Shown here piece after piece: positions 48,163 to 59,111 of a stretch of 64,000 nucleotides of DNA. Source of the DNA: Verrucomicrobiaceae bacterium. Lineage in GTDB: Bacteria; Verrucomicrobiota; Verrucomicrobiia; Verrucomicrobiales; Akkermansiaceae. The number at the start of each line of letters is the position of its first letter. Within the stretch, counting starts at the first letter, position 1. The notes under the pieces are model-generated. The model ran no database searches and was not told the origin of the DNA. It worked only from the letters and a program-made list of their open reading frames with translations. The DNA is taken from assembly GCA_027487435.1 (NCBI GenBank), contig JAIYDP010000384.1, positions 1-64,000 of the forward strand. Direction: 5' to 3'. Position numbers and translations under genes: made by a program.

Positions 48163-51039
48163 ATGCAAAACCGTGTATCTTGCGGGGTGAATCGATGTTT
48201 GATTTTGCTGATATTCGCAACTTCTTTTGCCAACGCGGAAGAACTTCACTTTAATCGCGATATACGCCCGATCTTTACCAAGCACTGCACGGCGTGTCAT
48301 GGTGGAGTGAAAGAGGCTGGAAATATTTCTTTGATCTATCGTGATAAAGCTTTAGCCGAGGGTAAGTCTGGTGAGATTTGTATCGTTCCAGGCGCGCCTG
48401 AATCGTCGGAATTGATGCGCCGCATTACCTCCACGGATCCGGATGAGGTCATGCCTAAACCGAAACATGGACCACCGTTAGGGTCACATGAGGTAGAGAA
48501 GATCCGAAAATGGATCCAGCAAGGTGCGAAGTGGGAAGAGTTATGGTCTTTCACTCCACCGCGAAGCGCTCCTTTGCCGAGCATCAAGAATTCCTCATGG
48601 CCGAAGTCTCTCATGGATCATTGGGTGATGGCAAAAATGGAGGAGCTTTCTTTGATGCCATCGGCCGAAGCCGAAAAAGCAGAATGGTTTCGACGCGCCA
48701 GTTTGGATCTCACGGGGCTTCCTCCAACTTCTGAGGCGTGGCAAATGTTTGCAGCAGATCAATCCCCAGAAGCTTACGAAAATGCCACCAATCGTTTGCT
48801 CGATTCTCCGCATTATGGGGAACGCTGGGCGGTGATGTGGATGGATTTAGCACGTTACTCCGATACCAAGGGCTTTGAAAAAGACCCTGAGAGAACGGTT
48901 TGGCCCTATCGCGATTGGTTGATTCGTTCGTTCAATGCCGATCTCTCGTATGATCAGTTTACCATCAAACAAATCGCTGGAGATCTTGCCGAGAATCCCA
49001 GTGCCGATGATCTTCTTGCAACGGTGTTTCATCGTAATACCCAGACCAATACGGAAGGGGGTACTGATGATGAAGAGTTCCGCACGGCAGCGGTGATTGA
49101 TCGTATCAATACGACATGGACGGCATGGCAAGCCACGACCTTTGCCTGTGTGCAATGTCATTCCCATCCGTATGATCCGTTTCCTCATGAAGATTATTAT
49201 CGTTTCATGGCGTTCTTCGATAACTCGGAAGACTGCGATTTGAATAATGATTTTCCTCTAACGAAAATCACTAACGACCCCGCGCAACAGCTCGATGCTG
49301 TAACGTGGGAAAAGGAGTTGGCATTGCAACGACGTGCCATCAACGACAAAGCTAAGAAAATCGCCTCGGCACTGCAAGGGTTAGAAGTCCCGCGCGTGCT
49401 TGATGCAAAATCCTCGGCAGCATCGGGAAAAATCGAGCAAAAGGACGATGGTTATTTTTACTCAAGTGGCACGAATCCCACCGTGTCTTCGTACACTTTG
49501 CGCTTTCCGATGAAGCCCTTTAGCGCGATACGTTTGGACATTTTGCCCGAATCAGATGATCCGAAAAAATGGTCTGCCTTGGCAGCAGTTTGTGGAGACT
49601 TTCATGTGAATCGGATCAAAGCGGATGGCACAAAGGAAAAAATCAATTTCAAAGAAGTCATTGCGGATTCTTTAGCGGGTCCCTTTGATCCGAATGAAGC
49701 GATCAAGAAAGGCGGCCCTGGGTTCGGAGACTATCCCGCTCAACGAGGACCGCGTTGGTGTGTGTTTGTGCCAGAACAATCCGTCGATGGACAACCTGAT
49801 GAGCAATGGGAAATCACCATCCATCATTCGATTTCTTGCAACTCCGACAACCAACCTAGCATCCTAAAGAAATTTCAGTTGCGCTTTTCGTCTGACCCAT
49901 CGCTCTTGCAACACGTCCTCTCCGCAGATCATCTTGCAAGTTGGCAATCCTACAACACACTCAAGAAAAAGTATGATGCGCTCGGCGGCAAATTGGTGCC
50001 AGTGATGAGTGAGCGCTCGCCCGATGCGCGGCGCGATACCAGTGTTTTCTCTCGCGGCAATCGTATGACCAAAGACCGAAGCGTGCAGGCAGGCATTCCT
50101 GAAATTTCTCGCCCTCCGCAACTGGATCGAGCTCTAACTCGTGTCGATCTGGCGAATTGGTTAGTCGGTAAAGAAAACACTCTTACTGCGAGGGTTTTAG
50201 CCAACCGCCTGTGGGCAGAGCTTTTTGGCATGGGATTGGTAGAGACCTTAGAGGACTTTGGTTCTTCGGGATTACCTCCTAGCAATCAAGAATTGTTAGA
50301 TCACTTGGCTTTGCGTTTGAGTCAGCATCATCAATGGCGCATCAAGCCGTTTTTGCGAGAAATCGTCCTCTCGGCGACGTATCGGCAAACGGCAAAAGTC
50401 TCGTCGGAGCATCTTGCAAAAGACCCTCGCAATGTCTGGCTAACACGCGGCCCTCGTCAACGGCTCACCGCTGAAATGGTGCGCGATCAATCCTTGCTCG
50501 TCTCTGGTTTAATGTCACGAAAAGCCTTCGGACCACCAGTGTTTCCTCCTCAGCCAGAAGGCATTTGGAAGTCTGTTTACAACGGCGCGAAATGGACTAC
50601 CTCAGAGGGCGAAGATCGCTATCGCAGAGCCATTTATACCTACAGCAAACGCACCAGTGGCTATCCCTCTTTCTTGACCTTCGATGCTCCATCGCGCGAT
50701 GTTTGTAGCCCTCGTCGCATCAATTCCAACACGCCCTTGCAGGCATTAGTGACGCTCAACGACCCCGCCTACATGGAAATGGCTTCATCCTTTGCGAACC
50801 GCATGAAACAAAGTGCTGCCGATCTTCCCACGCAGTTGCGCCAAGGTTATCAATGGCTAACCCTGCAAGAATTACCAGCCTCTGCGCTGCAAGCACTCGT
50901 CGATTTGTATGCCGATGCTGTCACAGAGTATCGCTCACAACCCGATGAAATGAAAATCCTCGCCGCGACTCCCGAGGATGCTGCCATGATCCTCGTCGCC
51001 AATACCATGCTGAACCTCGACTCAGCTCTCAATCGTTAG
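48163..51039 (+). CDS. PSD1 / DUF1549-DUF1553 domain protein with planctomycete-type cytochrome c motif
   Basis: IFTKHCTACHGGVKEAGN (CxxCH), WAVMWMDLARYSDTKGFEKD, LVETLEDFGSSGLPPSNQELLDHLA, TRGPRQRLTAEMVRDQSL. Confidence 0.92.
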   Translation: MQNRVSCGVNRCLILLIFATSFANAEELHFNRDIRPIFTKHCTACHGGVKEAGNISLIYRDKALAEGKSGEICIVPGAPESSELMRRITSTDPDEVMPKPKHGPPLGSHEVEKIRKWIQQGAKWEELWSFTPPRSAPLPSIKNSSWPKSLMDHWVMAKMEELSLMPSAEAEKAEWFRRASLDLTGLPPTSEAWQMFAADQSPEAYENATNRLLDSPHYGERWAVMWMDLARYSDTKGFEKDPERTVWPYRDWLIRSFNADLSYDQFTIKQIAGDLAENPSADDLLATVFHRNTQTNTEGGTDDEEFRTAAVIDRINTTWTAWQATTFACVQCHSHPYDPFPHEDYYRFMAFFDNSEDCDLNNDFPLTKITNDPAQQLDAVTWEKELALQRRAINDKAKKIASALQGLEVPRVLDAKSSAASGKIEQKDDGYFYSSGTNPTVSSYTLRFPMKPFSAIRLDILPESDDPKKWSALAAVCGDFHVNRIKADGTKEKINFKEVIADSLAGPFDPNEAIKKGGPGFGDYPAQRGPRWCVFVPEQSVDGQPDEQWEITIHHSISCNSDNQPSILKKFQLRFSSDPSLLQHVLSADHLASWQSYNTLKKKYDALGGKLVPVMSERSPDARRDTSVFSRGNRMTKDRSVQAGIPEISRPPQLDRALTRVDLANWLVGKENTLTARVLANRLWAELFGMGLVETLEDFGSSGLPPSNQELLDHLALRLSQHHQWRIKPFLREIVLSATYRQTAKVSSEHLAKDPRNVWLTRGPRQRLTAEMVRDQSLLVSGLMSRKAFGPPVFPPQPEGIWKSVYNGAKWTTSEGEDRYRRAIYTYSKRTSGYPSFLTFDAPSRDVCSPRRINSNTPLQALVTLNDPAYMEMASSFANRMKQSAADLPTQLRQGYQWLTLQELPASALQALVDLYADAVTEYRSQPDEMKILAATPEDAAMILVANTMLNLDSALNR

Positions 51040-51060
51040 AATCTTTTGCCGTCCCACTTT

Positions 51061-52536
51061 ATGAATGATATTTTCCAACAAACACGTCTGCAGCACCTGA
51101 CTCGACGGCATTTTCTCAATCGATGCTCCATCGGTCTCGGTGGTGTGTGGCTCACTTCACAAGGCGATCTCTGGGGGGCTTCATCGTCGATCGTCAAGAA
51201 TCCATCTCAGCCGCTCTTGCCGGAAATCACTCAATTCGCTCCGCGCGCCAAGCAAGTCATCTACCTCCACATGGCCGGAGCACCTAGCCAGTTGGAGTTG
51301 TTCGATTACAAGCCTGAGTTGGAAAAGCTCGATGGCAAGGACTGTCCCCAGGAGTTTCTTGCTGGGAAACAATTTGCCTTCATTCAAGGCGTGCCAAAAA
51401 TGCTCAGCAGTCGATTCCCTTTCCATAAAGCCGGAAAAAGTGGCACGTGGATTTCGGATCGTTTGCCGCACATGGAAAAGGTCATCGATGAGCTATGCAT
51501 CATCAAATCGATGCACACCGATCAATTCAATCATGCACCTGCGCAGCTACTTCTTCATACGGGTTTTCCTCAACTCGGATGGCCTAGTGCTGGTGCTTGG
51601 GCCACCTATGGCCTTGGCTCCGAAAACCAAAACTTGCCGGGCTTCATCGTCCTCACATCGGGCGGCGTGAATCCCGATGCCGGGAAATCAGTCTGGGGAA
51701 GCGGCTTTTTGCCATCGGTGTATCAAGGTGTGCAATGCAGATCGCAAGGAGAGCCTGTGTTGTTTTTGCAGAACCCTAAAGGCGTTAGCCAAAAGCTGCG
51801 TCGCCGCACCTTGGATGCTTTGAGCGACATCAATCAATCCATCGCCCAAGAAGTCGGTGATCCCGAAACGGTGACGCGCATCGCCCAATATGAAATGGCT
51901 TACCGTATGCAAATCCACGCATCGGATGCTTTTGACATTCGCCGCGAACCTGAGGCAGTTCATAAGGCTTACAACACCCAGCCTGGGCAAGAATCGTTTG
52001 CCAACAATTGCCTCTTGGCTCGCCGACTCGTCGAACGGGGTGTGCGCTACGTGCAGCTCTTTGACTGGGGCTGGGACTCGCATGGAACCGGTCCTAATAC
52101 CGATCTCACCAAGGGCTTTGTCACCAAATGTCAGGAAATTGACCAACCCATTTCCGCGCTCTTACAGGATCTGAAACAGCGCGGATTGTTAGATGAGACC
52201 CTCGTGATTTGGTCTGGCGAGTTTGGGCGAACGCCCATGCGCGAAAATCGTGGCGGCGTGGAAATGTCATCGGTTGGACGCGACCACAATCCTGGTGCCT
52301 ACACCTTGTGGATGGCTGGCGCTGGTGTCAAAGGTGGCTTCTCCTACGGCGAGACTGACCCCATTGGCTACGAGGCGATGACAGATAAAGTTTCCGCCCA
52401 TGACCTTCATGCGACTATGCTTCATCTCCTCGGTTACGACCATGAGCGCTTCACCTATCCGCACTCGGGGGCATTGCATCGATTGACCAACATCACCAAA
52501 TCAGGCACCAAGGTCATCAAGAACATTCTTGCGTAA
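51061..52536 (+). CDS. DUF1501 domain-containing protein
   Basis: TRRHFLNRCSIGLGGVWL, HMAGAPSQLELFDYKPEL, TLVIWSGEFGRTPMRENRGGVEMSSVGRDHNPGAYTLWMAGAGVKGG. Confidence 0.92.
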   Translation: MNDIFQQTRLQHLTRRHFLNRCSIGLGGVWLTSQGDLWGASSSIVKNPSQPLLPEITQFAPRAKQVIYLHMAGAPSQLELFDYKPELEKLDGKDCPQEFLAGKQFAFIQGVPKMLSSRFPFHKAGKSGTWISDRLPHMEKVIDELCIIKSMHTDQFNHAPAQLLLHTGFPQLGWPSAGAWATYGLGSENQNLPGFIVLTSGGVNPDAGKSVWGSGFLPSVYQGVQCRSQGEPVLFLQNPKGVSQKLRRRTLDALSDINQSIAQEVGDPETVTRIAQYEMAYRMQIHASDAFDIRREPEAVHKAYNTQPGQESFANNCLLARRLVERGVRYVQLFDWGWDSHGTGPNTDLTKGFVTKCQEIDQPISALLQDLKQRGLLDETLVIWSGEFGRTPMRENRGGVEMSSVGRDHNPGAYTLWMAGAGVKGGFSYGETDPIGYEAMTDKVSAHDLHATMLHLLGYDHERFTYPHSGALHRLTNITKSGTKVIKNILA

Positions 52537-52573
52537 ATGATTCGCCTTTTACTCTATCGGATGACTCATAAGC

Positions 52574-55500
52574 ATGATAGATCTTCTACTGCGGATCAGT
52601 ATGATTTCGATATTTCCTATGCAGTTTCATTCTCGTCTTTTGCTCGATCGCAAACATTCCGTTAGAGCAGTCGCCTGCGCACTCGCCACCGTTCTCAACG
52701 TGGCTCAGGCTGTGACCGATGAATCATCGCCAAAAATCGAAGGCACTGCGAATCCCGATCCCATTGCTGCGAAAGACCCGCACAAGGCGTTGCTCTCCAC
52801 AGTCACGTATCCCACCGAAATGAAGGCGGCAATCTTTGCCATGCAGCCAGATGTGCAAACGCCTACGGCCATTTCATTCGACGAACAGAATCGACTCTAC
52901 GTCGCAGAGACACATCGCTTCGGACGTGGCATCGAAGACAACCGCCGCAACCCTCATTGGGTGCGCGACGATATCGGGCTGAAATCTCCTGCCGAACGCC
53001 TCGAAATGTATCGCAAGTATGCAAACATCAAGCCGATGGAGCACTACACAAAACATTCTGAAATCATTCGGGTGTTAGAGGACAAAAACGGCGATGGCAC
53101 CTGCGACCATGCACAGGTATTTGCCGATGGATTCAATGATCCGCTCGATGGCACAGCCGCTGGCATTCTCGCCATGAATGGCAATATTTACTTCGCTTGC
53201 ATCCCTCATGTATGGCTGCTCAAGGATACCGATGGCGATGGCAAAGCCGATCAGCGGAAATCACTGCAATCTGGTTATGGCATTAGCGTTAGCCTCAGCG
53301 GTCACGACCTTAATGGCTTCACACCTGGCCCCGACGGACGAATCTATTTCACGATCGGCGACCGTGCTTACAATCTCGATACCGCCGACGGCCGAAATTT
53401 GTATGATCAATACGCTGGTGCCATTTTTCGCATGGAGCCAGACGGCAGCAAATTAGAAGTCGTTCACCGTGGTCTGCGCAATCCTAAAGAACTTGCCTTC
53501 GATCAATACGGGGCGGCATTTAGCGTCGATAACAATGCCGACATGGGAGACAAAGCCCGTGTGGTTTATATGGTGGAAGGCGCGGACTCAGGATGGAATC
53601 GTGGGCATCAAAATTTTAACAATTTCACCAATTCCATCGATGTAGGCAGACAACACACGACCCCATGGCTTAAAGAATCCATGTGGAATATGACCGGCGT
53701 CAACCGCCCCGCTGCCTACCTGCCTCCTGCGGCCTTTGTTAGCACTGGCCCATCTGGGTTAGCATACAATCCGGGCATTGGTCTAGACCCAAAATGGGAC
53801 AATCACTTATTCATCTGCGACTTCCGTGGTGGCGGCAGCGAAGTGATTGGCTTCGAAATGAAACCCCAAGGTGCTGGCTTCGAACTCGCCAAACAAGAGT
53901 CCTTCATCAAAGGTTTCCTCAACACCGATATCGAATTCGGTTACGATGGAAAAGTGTACGTTAGCGACTATACGGGCAGTTGGACCAGCTACGGCCTTGG
54001 CGCGATTTTCACCTTTTACAATCCCATCGAAATCGAAAAGCCCGTTGTCAAAGAAACGCGACAGCTCTTCGCTCAAGGATTCGATCAACGCTCACCGAAA
54101 GAACTTAGCAAATTGCTCGCGCATCCCGATATGCGCGTCCGCCAGCGTGCTCAGTTTGCTTTAGCAAAAGACCCAAAAAATCTTGCGTTGCTCCAGCGTG
54201 CCACGGAGAAATCGAATCGCTTGGTCACCCGCCTTCACGGGCTTTGGGGCATCGGCCAAATCGCTCGCCTCACCGGTAACACGGATGCGATTTCCATTCT
54301 CGTTAGCCTAACTGGCGATTCCGAGGCTCGCATGCGCGGACAAGCTGCCCAAGCGATTGGCGATGCTTCACCGAGCACCCAACGTTCGATTCTCGCACCA
54401 CTTCTCAAGGATTCTGATGCGAATACGGCCATGCTAGCCGCCATTGCTCTCGGCAAAGCAGGAAACCCAGCAGACATTCCGGCATTGGTGGCAGTCTTAG
54501 AAAAAAATGCCGACCATGATGCCTACCTGCGCCATGGTGCCATTCAAGGACTAAAAACCATCGTCGAAAAATCAGGCAAAGTGGATGCCCTAGGCAAGTT
54601 TGCCAAACACTCTTCCTCCGCAGTTCGTCGTGGACTGGTGATCACATTGCGCCAACTCAAACACCGCGCGATTAGCGTTTTCCTTAACGATTCAGATGCC
54701 AGCATCGCAATCGAAGCAATCCAAGCCATCAATGATGCCTACATCGAAGATGCACGCGCCGATCTCGCCAATGCCACGCAATGGCTGGGCAAATCCACCC
54801 CACAGATCGATCAACGCATCATCAATGCCATCTACCGCGTCGGCGGCGATGCCAATTTGAAAAAAATCCTGCAACTCGTCACCGATGAGAAACAAGCCGA
54901 GTCCGTCCGCACCGAATGCTTGTTTGTGCTTCGTCGTTGGGAGAACCCACCCGTCGCTGACCCTACCACGGGTCAAGTGCGGCCCATCAGCGGCAATCGT
55001 TCCATCGCCTCTTCACGCAAAGAACTCTCCCGCACCCTGCAACACCTGCTCGAAACGATTTCGCCCAATCTCTTAGCCGATGTGATCCTCGCCACCGAGA
55101 CGCTAAACGTCCCCGTTGACCCCAAAGCGATGCTCATGCATTTCGATAATCCGAAAAAGCCCGCCGCGATCCGACTTGCCGCCCTCAAGAATCTACTCCA
55201 TGCCAAAGCACCGCAACTTGCTAGCGCACTTCACAAAGCTGTCGATGACGGCGACCGCGAAGTCCGTGTGCAAAGCTTTGCCGCCATGTGCCAGATCGAC
55301 CCCGATCGCGCTCTACAACAAGCACAAAAAATACTCGCTTCTACCCAGAGTTACGATCGCCAGCAACTGTTCGCTGCTCTTGCTACCATGCCCAGCCCAA
55401 AAGCGGCTTCTTTCATTTTGACTGCCCTGCGCGATCTCAAAAAGCAATCGCCCGATATCCAATTGGACATTCTCGATGCCGCAGAAAAACGCAAGGAGCC

Positions 55501-56020
55501 AGAAATCGTCAAAGCACTCGCCGACTATAACGCAAGCCACGATGTCAATGACCTGCTTGCCAGCTATCGCGTCACCATCGAAGGCGGCGATGTCGTCAAA
55601 GGTCGCAAAATCTTTTACAATCACGGAGCCGCCGAATGCTCACGTTGTCACACCGCAGAAAAGCACCGTGTCGGAGGAAATGCTGGTCCGAACTTGGCCG
55701 ATATTGGTGTCCTTCACGCCCGTGACTACCTCATGGAAGCCTTGGTCAATCCAGGTGCAAAAATTGCTTCTGGCTACGGATTGGTTTCCATCACGCTGAA
55801 AGACGGCAAAACCATTGGCGGCAAGCTGATGAAAGAAGACGATAAGCAAATGGAAATCGCCGATCTCGTCAGCGGGAAATCGCAAAGTTATCCTAAAGCA
55901 GAAATCAAAGATAGCACCCTGCCGATGAGCACCATGCCCCCGATGGGAGGAATGCTCACCAAACAAGAATTGCGCGATGTCATAGCCTTCCTCGCCACCA
56001 TGCGAGACGGGAAAAAATAG
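52574..56020 (+). CDS. PVC-type heme-binding CxxCH protein with beta-propeller and HEAT repeats
   Basis: RLYVAETHRFGRGIEDNR, EDKNGDGTCDHAQVFADGFNDPLDGTAAGI, HEAT-like repeats, AECSRCHTAEKHRVGGNAGPNLADIG. Confidence 0.92.
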   Translation: MIDLLLRISMISIFPMQFHSRLLLDRKHSVRAVACALATVLNVAQAVTDESSPKIEGTANPDPIAAKDPHKALLSTVTYPTEMKAAIFAMQPDVQTPTAISFDEQNRLYVAETHRFGRGIEDNRRNPHWVRDDIGLKSPAERLEMYRKYANIKPMEHYTKHSEIIRVLEDKNGDGTCDHAQVFADGFNDPLDGTAAGILAMNGNIYFACIPHVWLLKDTDGDGKADQRKSLQSGYGISVSLSGHDLNGFTPGPDGRIYFTIGDRAYNLDTADGRNLYDQYAGAIFRMEPDGSKLEVVHRGLRNPKELAFDQYGAAFSVDNNADMGDKARVVYMVEGADSGWNRGHQNFNNFTNSIDVGRQHTTPWLKESMWNMTGVNRPAAYLPPAAFVSTGPSGLAYNPGIGLDPKWDNHLFICDFRGGGSEVIGFEMKPQGAGFELAKQESFIKGFLNTDIEFGYDGKVYVSDYTGSWTSYGLGAIFTFYNPIEIEKPVVKETRQLFAQGFDQRSPKELSKLLAHPDMRVRQRAQFALAKDPKNLALLQRATEKSNRLVTRLHGLWGIGQIARLTGNTDAISILVSLTGDSEARMRGQAAQAIGDASPSTQRSILAPLLKDSDANTAMLAAIALGKAGNPADIPALVAVLEKNADHDAYLRHGAIQGLKTIVEKSGKVDALGKFAKHSSSAVRRGLVITLRQLKHRAISVFLNDSDASIAIEAIQAINDAYIEDARADLANATQWLGKSTPQIDQRIINAIYRVGGDANLKKILQLVTDEKQAESVRTECLFVLRRWENPPVADPTTGQVRPISGNRSIASSRKELSRTLQHLLETISPNLLADVILATETLNVPVDPKAMLMHFDNPKKPAAIRLAALKNLLHAKAPQLASALHKAVDDGDREVRVQSFAAMCQIDPDRALQQAQKILASTQSYDRQQLFAALATMPSPKAASFILTALRDLKKQSPDIQLDILDAAEKRKEPEIVKALADYNASHDVNDLLASYRVTIEGGDVVKGRKIFYNHGAAECSRCHTAEKHRVGGNAGPNLADIGVLHARDYLMEALVNPGAKIASGYGLVSITLKDGKTIGGKLMKEDDKQMEIADLVSGKSQSYPKAEIKDSTLPMSTMPPMGGMLTKQELRDVIAFLATMRDGKK

Positions 56021-56250
56021 CCGGCGGAGCATCTTGATTTCTAATTCTTTTCCCGACAAGGTTTTGCCTGCCTCATCGCTGCTTATCACGAAGCTGGTTG
56101 TTGCGGTTTATGAAGAGTCCGGGGGCGTGATACCTTTCCGAGTGATTCGAATGTAAAAAAAATTCGCAACTTCGTTTCGTGGTTGGCGTTTGCATTCCCA
56201 GACACCTCATGCGGCTCTTGCACGTGAGGTTTGCTCCACCACTCTTCGCC

Positions 56251-56832
56251 ATGAAATCCATCTCAGTCATTCTTGCTGCAAGCTGTGCGACCATCGCAGT
56301 TGGGTTGATCATTCATCGCTCGATGTCTGATCCATCGGCACAAAGTGCTGTGACCCAGGGAGTGAATCTGCCTGCTCGGCAAGAACTTCGTAACCCAAGT
56401 GGGGAGAGAAATCGAAATAGCAGCAAGGGACATCGTGAGTGGCAGAATGTGGAGTCCGTTGATCCGGTGCATGCTCTGGATGTGCAACGATGGAAGTCGG
56501 CAGCGATGAAGCGCGTCGAGAAACTTGATGAAGAACTCAAACTGAATTCTGCCCAACAACATCGCATCTTGGAACAAATCTTGGCCTTCTCGGCACCTGA
56601 AGGAGTCGCCTTGCGCATCGGCGATCGTGCTGTGGATGCTGCTGAAATTTCTCTTCAAGCTGAGAGTCTCGAAGATGCGATTTCCGACGCTCTGGATCCC
56701 GATCGTGCACGCTTGTATCAGCAATCGCTCATGGATCATGCCGCATGGTGGGATCACGCCATCGAGCAAATGGAATCTTCTGCTGCTGAGGAAGAGCAGC
56801 CTGCGAACGACATCCTCAGGGATGACGCATAA
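56251..56832 (+). CDS. Hypothetical periplasmic/membrane-anchored protein
   Basis: MKSISVILAASCATIAVGLIIHR signal/TM; 4-helix-like acidic C-terminal half. Confidence 0.5.
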   Translation: MKSISVILAASCATIAVGLIIHRSMSDPSAQSAVTQGVNLPARQELRNPSGERNRNSSKGHREWQNVESVDPVHALDVQRWKSAAMKRVEKLDEELKLNSAQQHRILEQILAFSAPEGVALRIGDRAVDAAEISLQAESLEDAISDALDPDRARLYQQSLMDHAAWWDHAIEQMESSAAEEEQPANDILRDDA

Positions 56833-56889
56833 ACAATTTCCGCGCGGAAAACCCAAACCCAAACCAAAACCAAAAAACAAACATAAAAG

Positions 56890-57375
56890 ATGAAAACAAA
56901 AACGAAAAACATAGTAGCAGTGGCGATACTCTTTGCCGTCGGTGGCTTGTCCACCAGTATGGCAAAACCAGTGTTGCGTCCTGCAAAGCTTACCTCATTG
57001 TTGAAAATGTTCGACATTGATGGTAACGGCAAGCTCGATGAAGAAGAGCGTCTCGCTGCAAAAGATTACCTCGAGAAAAAACGTGAGGAAATCATCGCAG
57101 AATGGGACAAAGATGGTGATGGCAAACTTTCTCGCACCGAGATGGCTGCCTTCCGCAAGAGTCTTCGTGAGAAGATTCAAGCAAACCGTCTTGCGAAATT
57201 CCTCGAAGCGGCAGGCGAGGATGAGTTGATTTCCGCCGAAGAATTTGCGGCTTTACCAGCATTCGCCGAGCGCGAACCTGAGAGAGTGGCAATGTTGTTC
57301 AGTGGATTGGATCGCGATAAGAGCGGTTCACTCACCTTTGCTGAATTTTCGCGTAGCTTCCGCAGCCACCGCTAA
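56890..57375 (+). CDS. Secreted EF-hand domain protein
   Basis: Signal peptide; EF loops DIDGNGKLDEEE, DKDGDGKLSRTE, DRDKSGSLTFAE. Confidence 0.88.
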   Translation: MKTKTKNIVAVAILFAVGGLSTSMAKPVLRPAKLTSLLKMFDIDGNGKLDEEERLAAKDYLEKKREEIIAEWDKDGDGKLSRTEMAAFRKSLREKIQANRLAKFLEAAGEDELISAEEFAALPAFAEREPERVAMLFSGLDRDKSGSLTFAEFSRSFRSHR

Positions 57376-57386
57376 TTCCGTCTCCA

Positions 57387-57424
57387 CATGCCCCACTCAT
57401 CTTGGGTGGGGCATGTTTTTTTTA
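57387..57424 (+). terminator. Rho-independent terminator
   Basis: CATGCCCCAC-tcatcttgg-GTGGGGCATG followed by TTTTTTTT. Confidence 0.9.
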
Positions 57425-57441
57425 GCAAATCCATCTCAGCC

Positions 57442-58170
57442 TCACAGCAAATGTAAGGCGAGCCATGCGTTGATTTCTTCCGCGAGTTGCGGGTAGGTGC
57501 TTTCATCAAAGGAATGCCCCGCGCCATCGAGAAGACAAAGCTTTTTTTGGCCGACAGTAGCAGCGGCAAAGGCCGATTCGCTATCGTGCGCAGGCACCAC
57601 GTCATCGGCTGTGCCGTGAAGAAGCAACCAAGGAATTTCGATAGCTGCTGCGGCATCGATCAGATCGCGATGTTGGCGCAGGTCATCGGCAAATTCTTGT
57701 GACAGAGGGCAAGATTCTTCCTCCCACATGCATCCTTGTCCTGGCACGATGTCGGCAAACTCGCGTTCGAAAAAATCGGCAGCAAACACCATGCCCGCAA
57801 GGCTGACGAGTACGCGAATTTTTTCATCGCGCACCGCTGTTAATACACCCACGGCAGCACCCATGCTGTGGCCGATGTAGGCAACGTGAGTGCCGTCGGG
57901 AATCACATCGAGCACGGCTTGAAGATCAGCAATTTCCTTGGTGATGGTCGATTGCTCAAAGCTGCCTGTCGAATCGCCGTTGCCGCTAAAGGAAAGACGC
58001 AGACACGGCCAGCCGTTTGCAGCAAGAGACTCTGCCAGAGCGATCAACAAAGGCCGATCTTTGTTGCCAGTAACGCCATGGCCAAGAATGACCAGCGCGT
58101 TGTTTTTTGTGCCGGGGTGAAATGCGAAATCCAGCGTTTCTTGCTGGGTGTTGGTAAGAGTCGTGAACAT
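57442..58170 (-). CDS. Alpha/beta hydrolase
   Basis: VILGHGVTGNKDRPLL, YIGHSMGAAVGVL (GxSxG), LLLHGTADDVVPAHDSE, GAGHSFDE. Confidence 0.88.
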   Translation of the reverse strand: MFTTLTNTQQETLDFAFHPGTKNNALVILGHGVTGNKDRPLLIALAESLAANGWPCLRLSFSGNGDSTGSFEQSTITKEIADLQAVLDVIPDGTHVAYIGHSMGAAVGVLTAVRDEKIRVLVSLAGMVFAADFFEREFADIVPGQGCMWEEESCPLSQEFADDLRQHRDLIDAAAAIEIPWLLLHGTADDVVPAHDSESAFAAATVGQKKLCLLDGAGHSFDESTYPQLAEEINAWLALHLL

Positions 58171-58181
58171 GAGAAATTGTG

Positions 58182-59078
58182 TTAGAGTGGGCTCTGTGCG
58201 CGACCAGGGAAGGTCAGTTCGGCAATCGCCGATTTGTCGAGTTCTCCGCGTCCGATGTCACAGAGTTTGCGATACTGTGCTTCTGTGGCAACAGAGAGCG
58301 GGACATTGATGCCGAGTCCTGCGGCGAGATCGTTGGCGATTCCACTGTCCTTGGCAGCATGAGCGGCGGAGAAATAACAATCATGCTCGCGGCAAACCAT
58401 ATCTGCGCCATCGGTTTCTAGCACACGAGAATTGGCACCTGTTTGGCTGAAAACTTCACGTAGCACATCCAAGTCCACGCCCAGAGCTTGGCCGAGACCT
58501 AAGCCTTCGGCGAGCGCGGCAGTGTTGATGTTCATGACCATGTTGACCAAGGCTTTCACCTTCGCGGCATGCCCGGCGGGGCCAACGTGACGGCGCGAGG
58601 CCGAGAGGTCGGCGAGGATTTCATCACAAGCGGCGATTTCATCTTCATTGCCGCCGAGCATCAAATACAAAGTGCCTTGACGAGCTTGAGTGATGCTGGA
58701 GGCCATGCAAGCTTCCACACATTTTCCGCCCGATTGGTGAATGGCGGCAGCGATCTCGATTTGCACTGCGGGGCTGAGTGTGGCGCAGTTGATAAACGTT
58801 TTCGCCTTGCCGTGTTGAAGCAGGCTATCGCCAGGAGCGAGGAAAATGGCACGCATCGCCGCATCATCGGTGACTACGGTCAAGATGACTTCGGCGCTAG
58901 TCGCAAGATCGGAGAGCGAGGTCGCCGCCATGCAGCCGAGTTCGTCAGCGAGAGCCTCAGCCACAGCATGATTGGCATCATAAACCGCAGTGACGGTGTG
59001 TCCACATTCCTTCAAACGACGCGCCATATTGGCTCCCATTCTTCCCACGCCGACAACGGCAATCAATTGATCTTTCAT
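58182..59078 (-). CDS. NAD(P)-dependent beta-hydroxyacid dehydrogenase (6-PGDH/GarR-like)
   Basis: IAVVGVGRMGANMARRLKECGH Rossmann motif, GPAGHAAKVKALVNMV, GADMVCREHDCYFSAAHAAKDSGIA. Confidence 0.87.
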   Translation of the reverse strand: MKDQLIAVVGVGRMGANMARRLKECGHTVTAVYDANHAVAEALADELGCMAATSLSDLATSAEVILTVVTDDAAMRAIFLAPGDSLLQHGKAKTFINCATLSPAVQIEIAAAIHQSGGKCVEACMASSITQARQGTLYLMLGGNEDEIAACDEILADLSASRRHVGPAGHAAKVKALVNMVMNINTAALAEGLGLGQALGVDLDVLREVFSQTGANSRVLETDGADMVCREHDCYFSAAHAAKDSGIANDLAAGLGINVPLSVATEAQYRKLCDIGRGELDKSAIAELTFPGRAQSPL

Positions 59079-59111
59079 CGGCAGGAATGAACTACGAGCC
59101 GCAGGACAATG

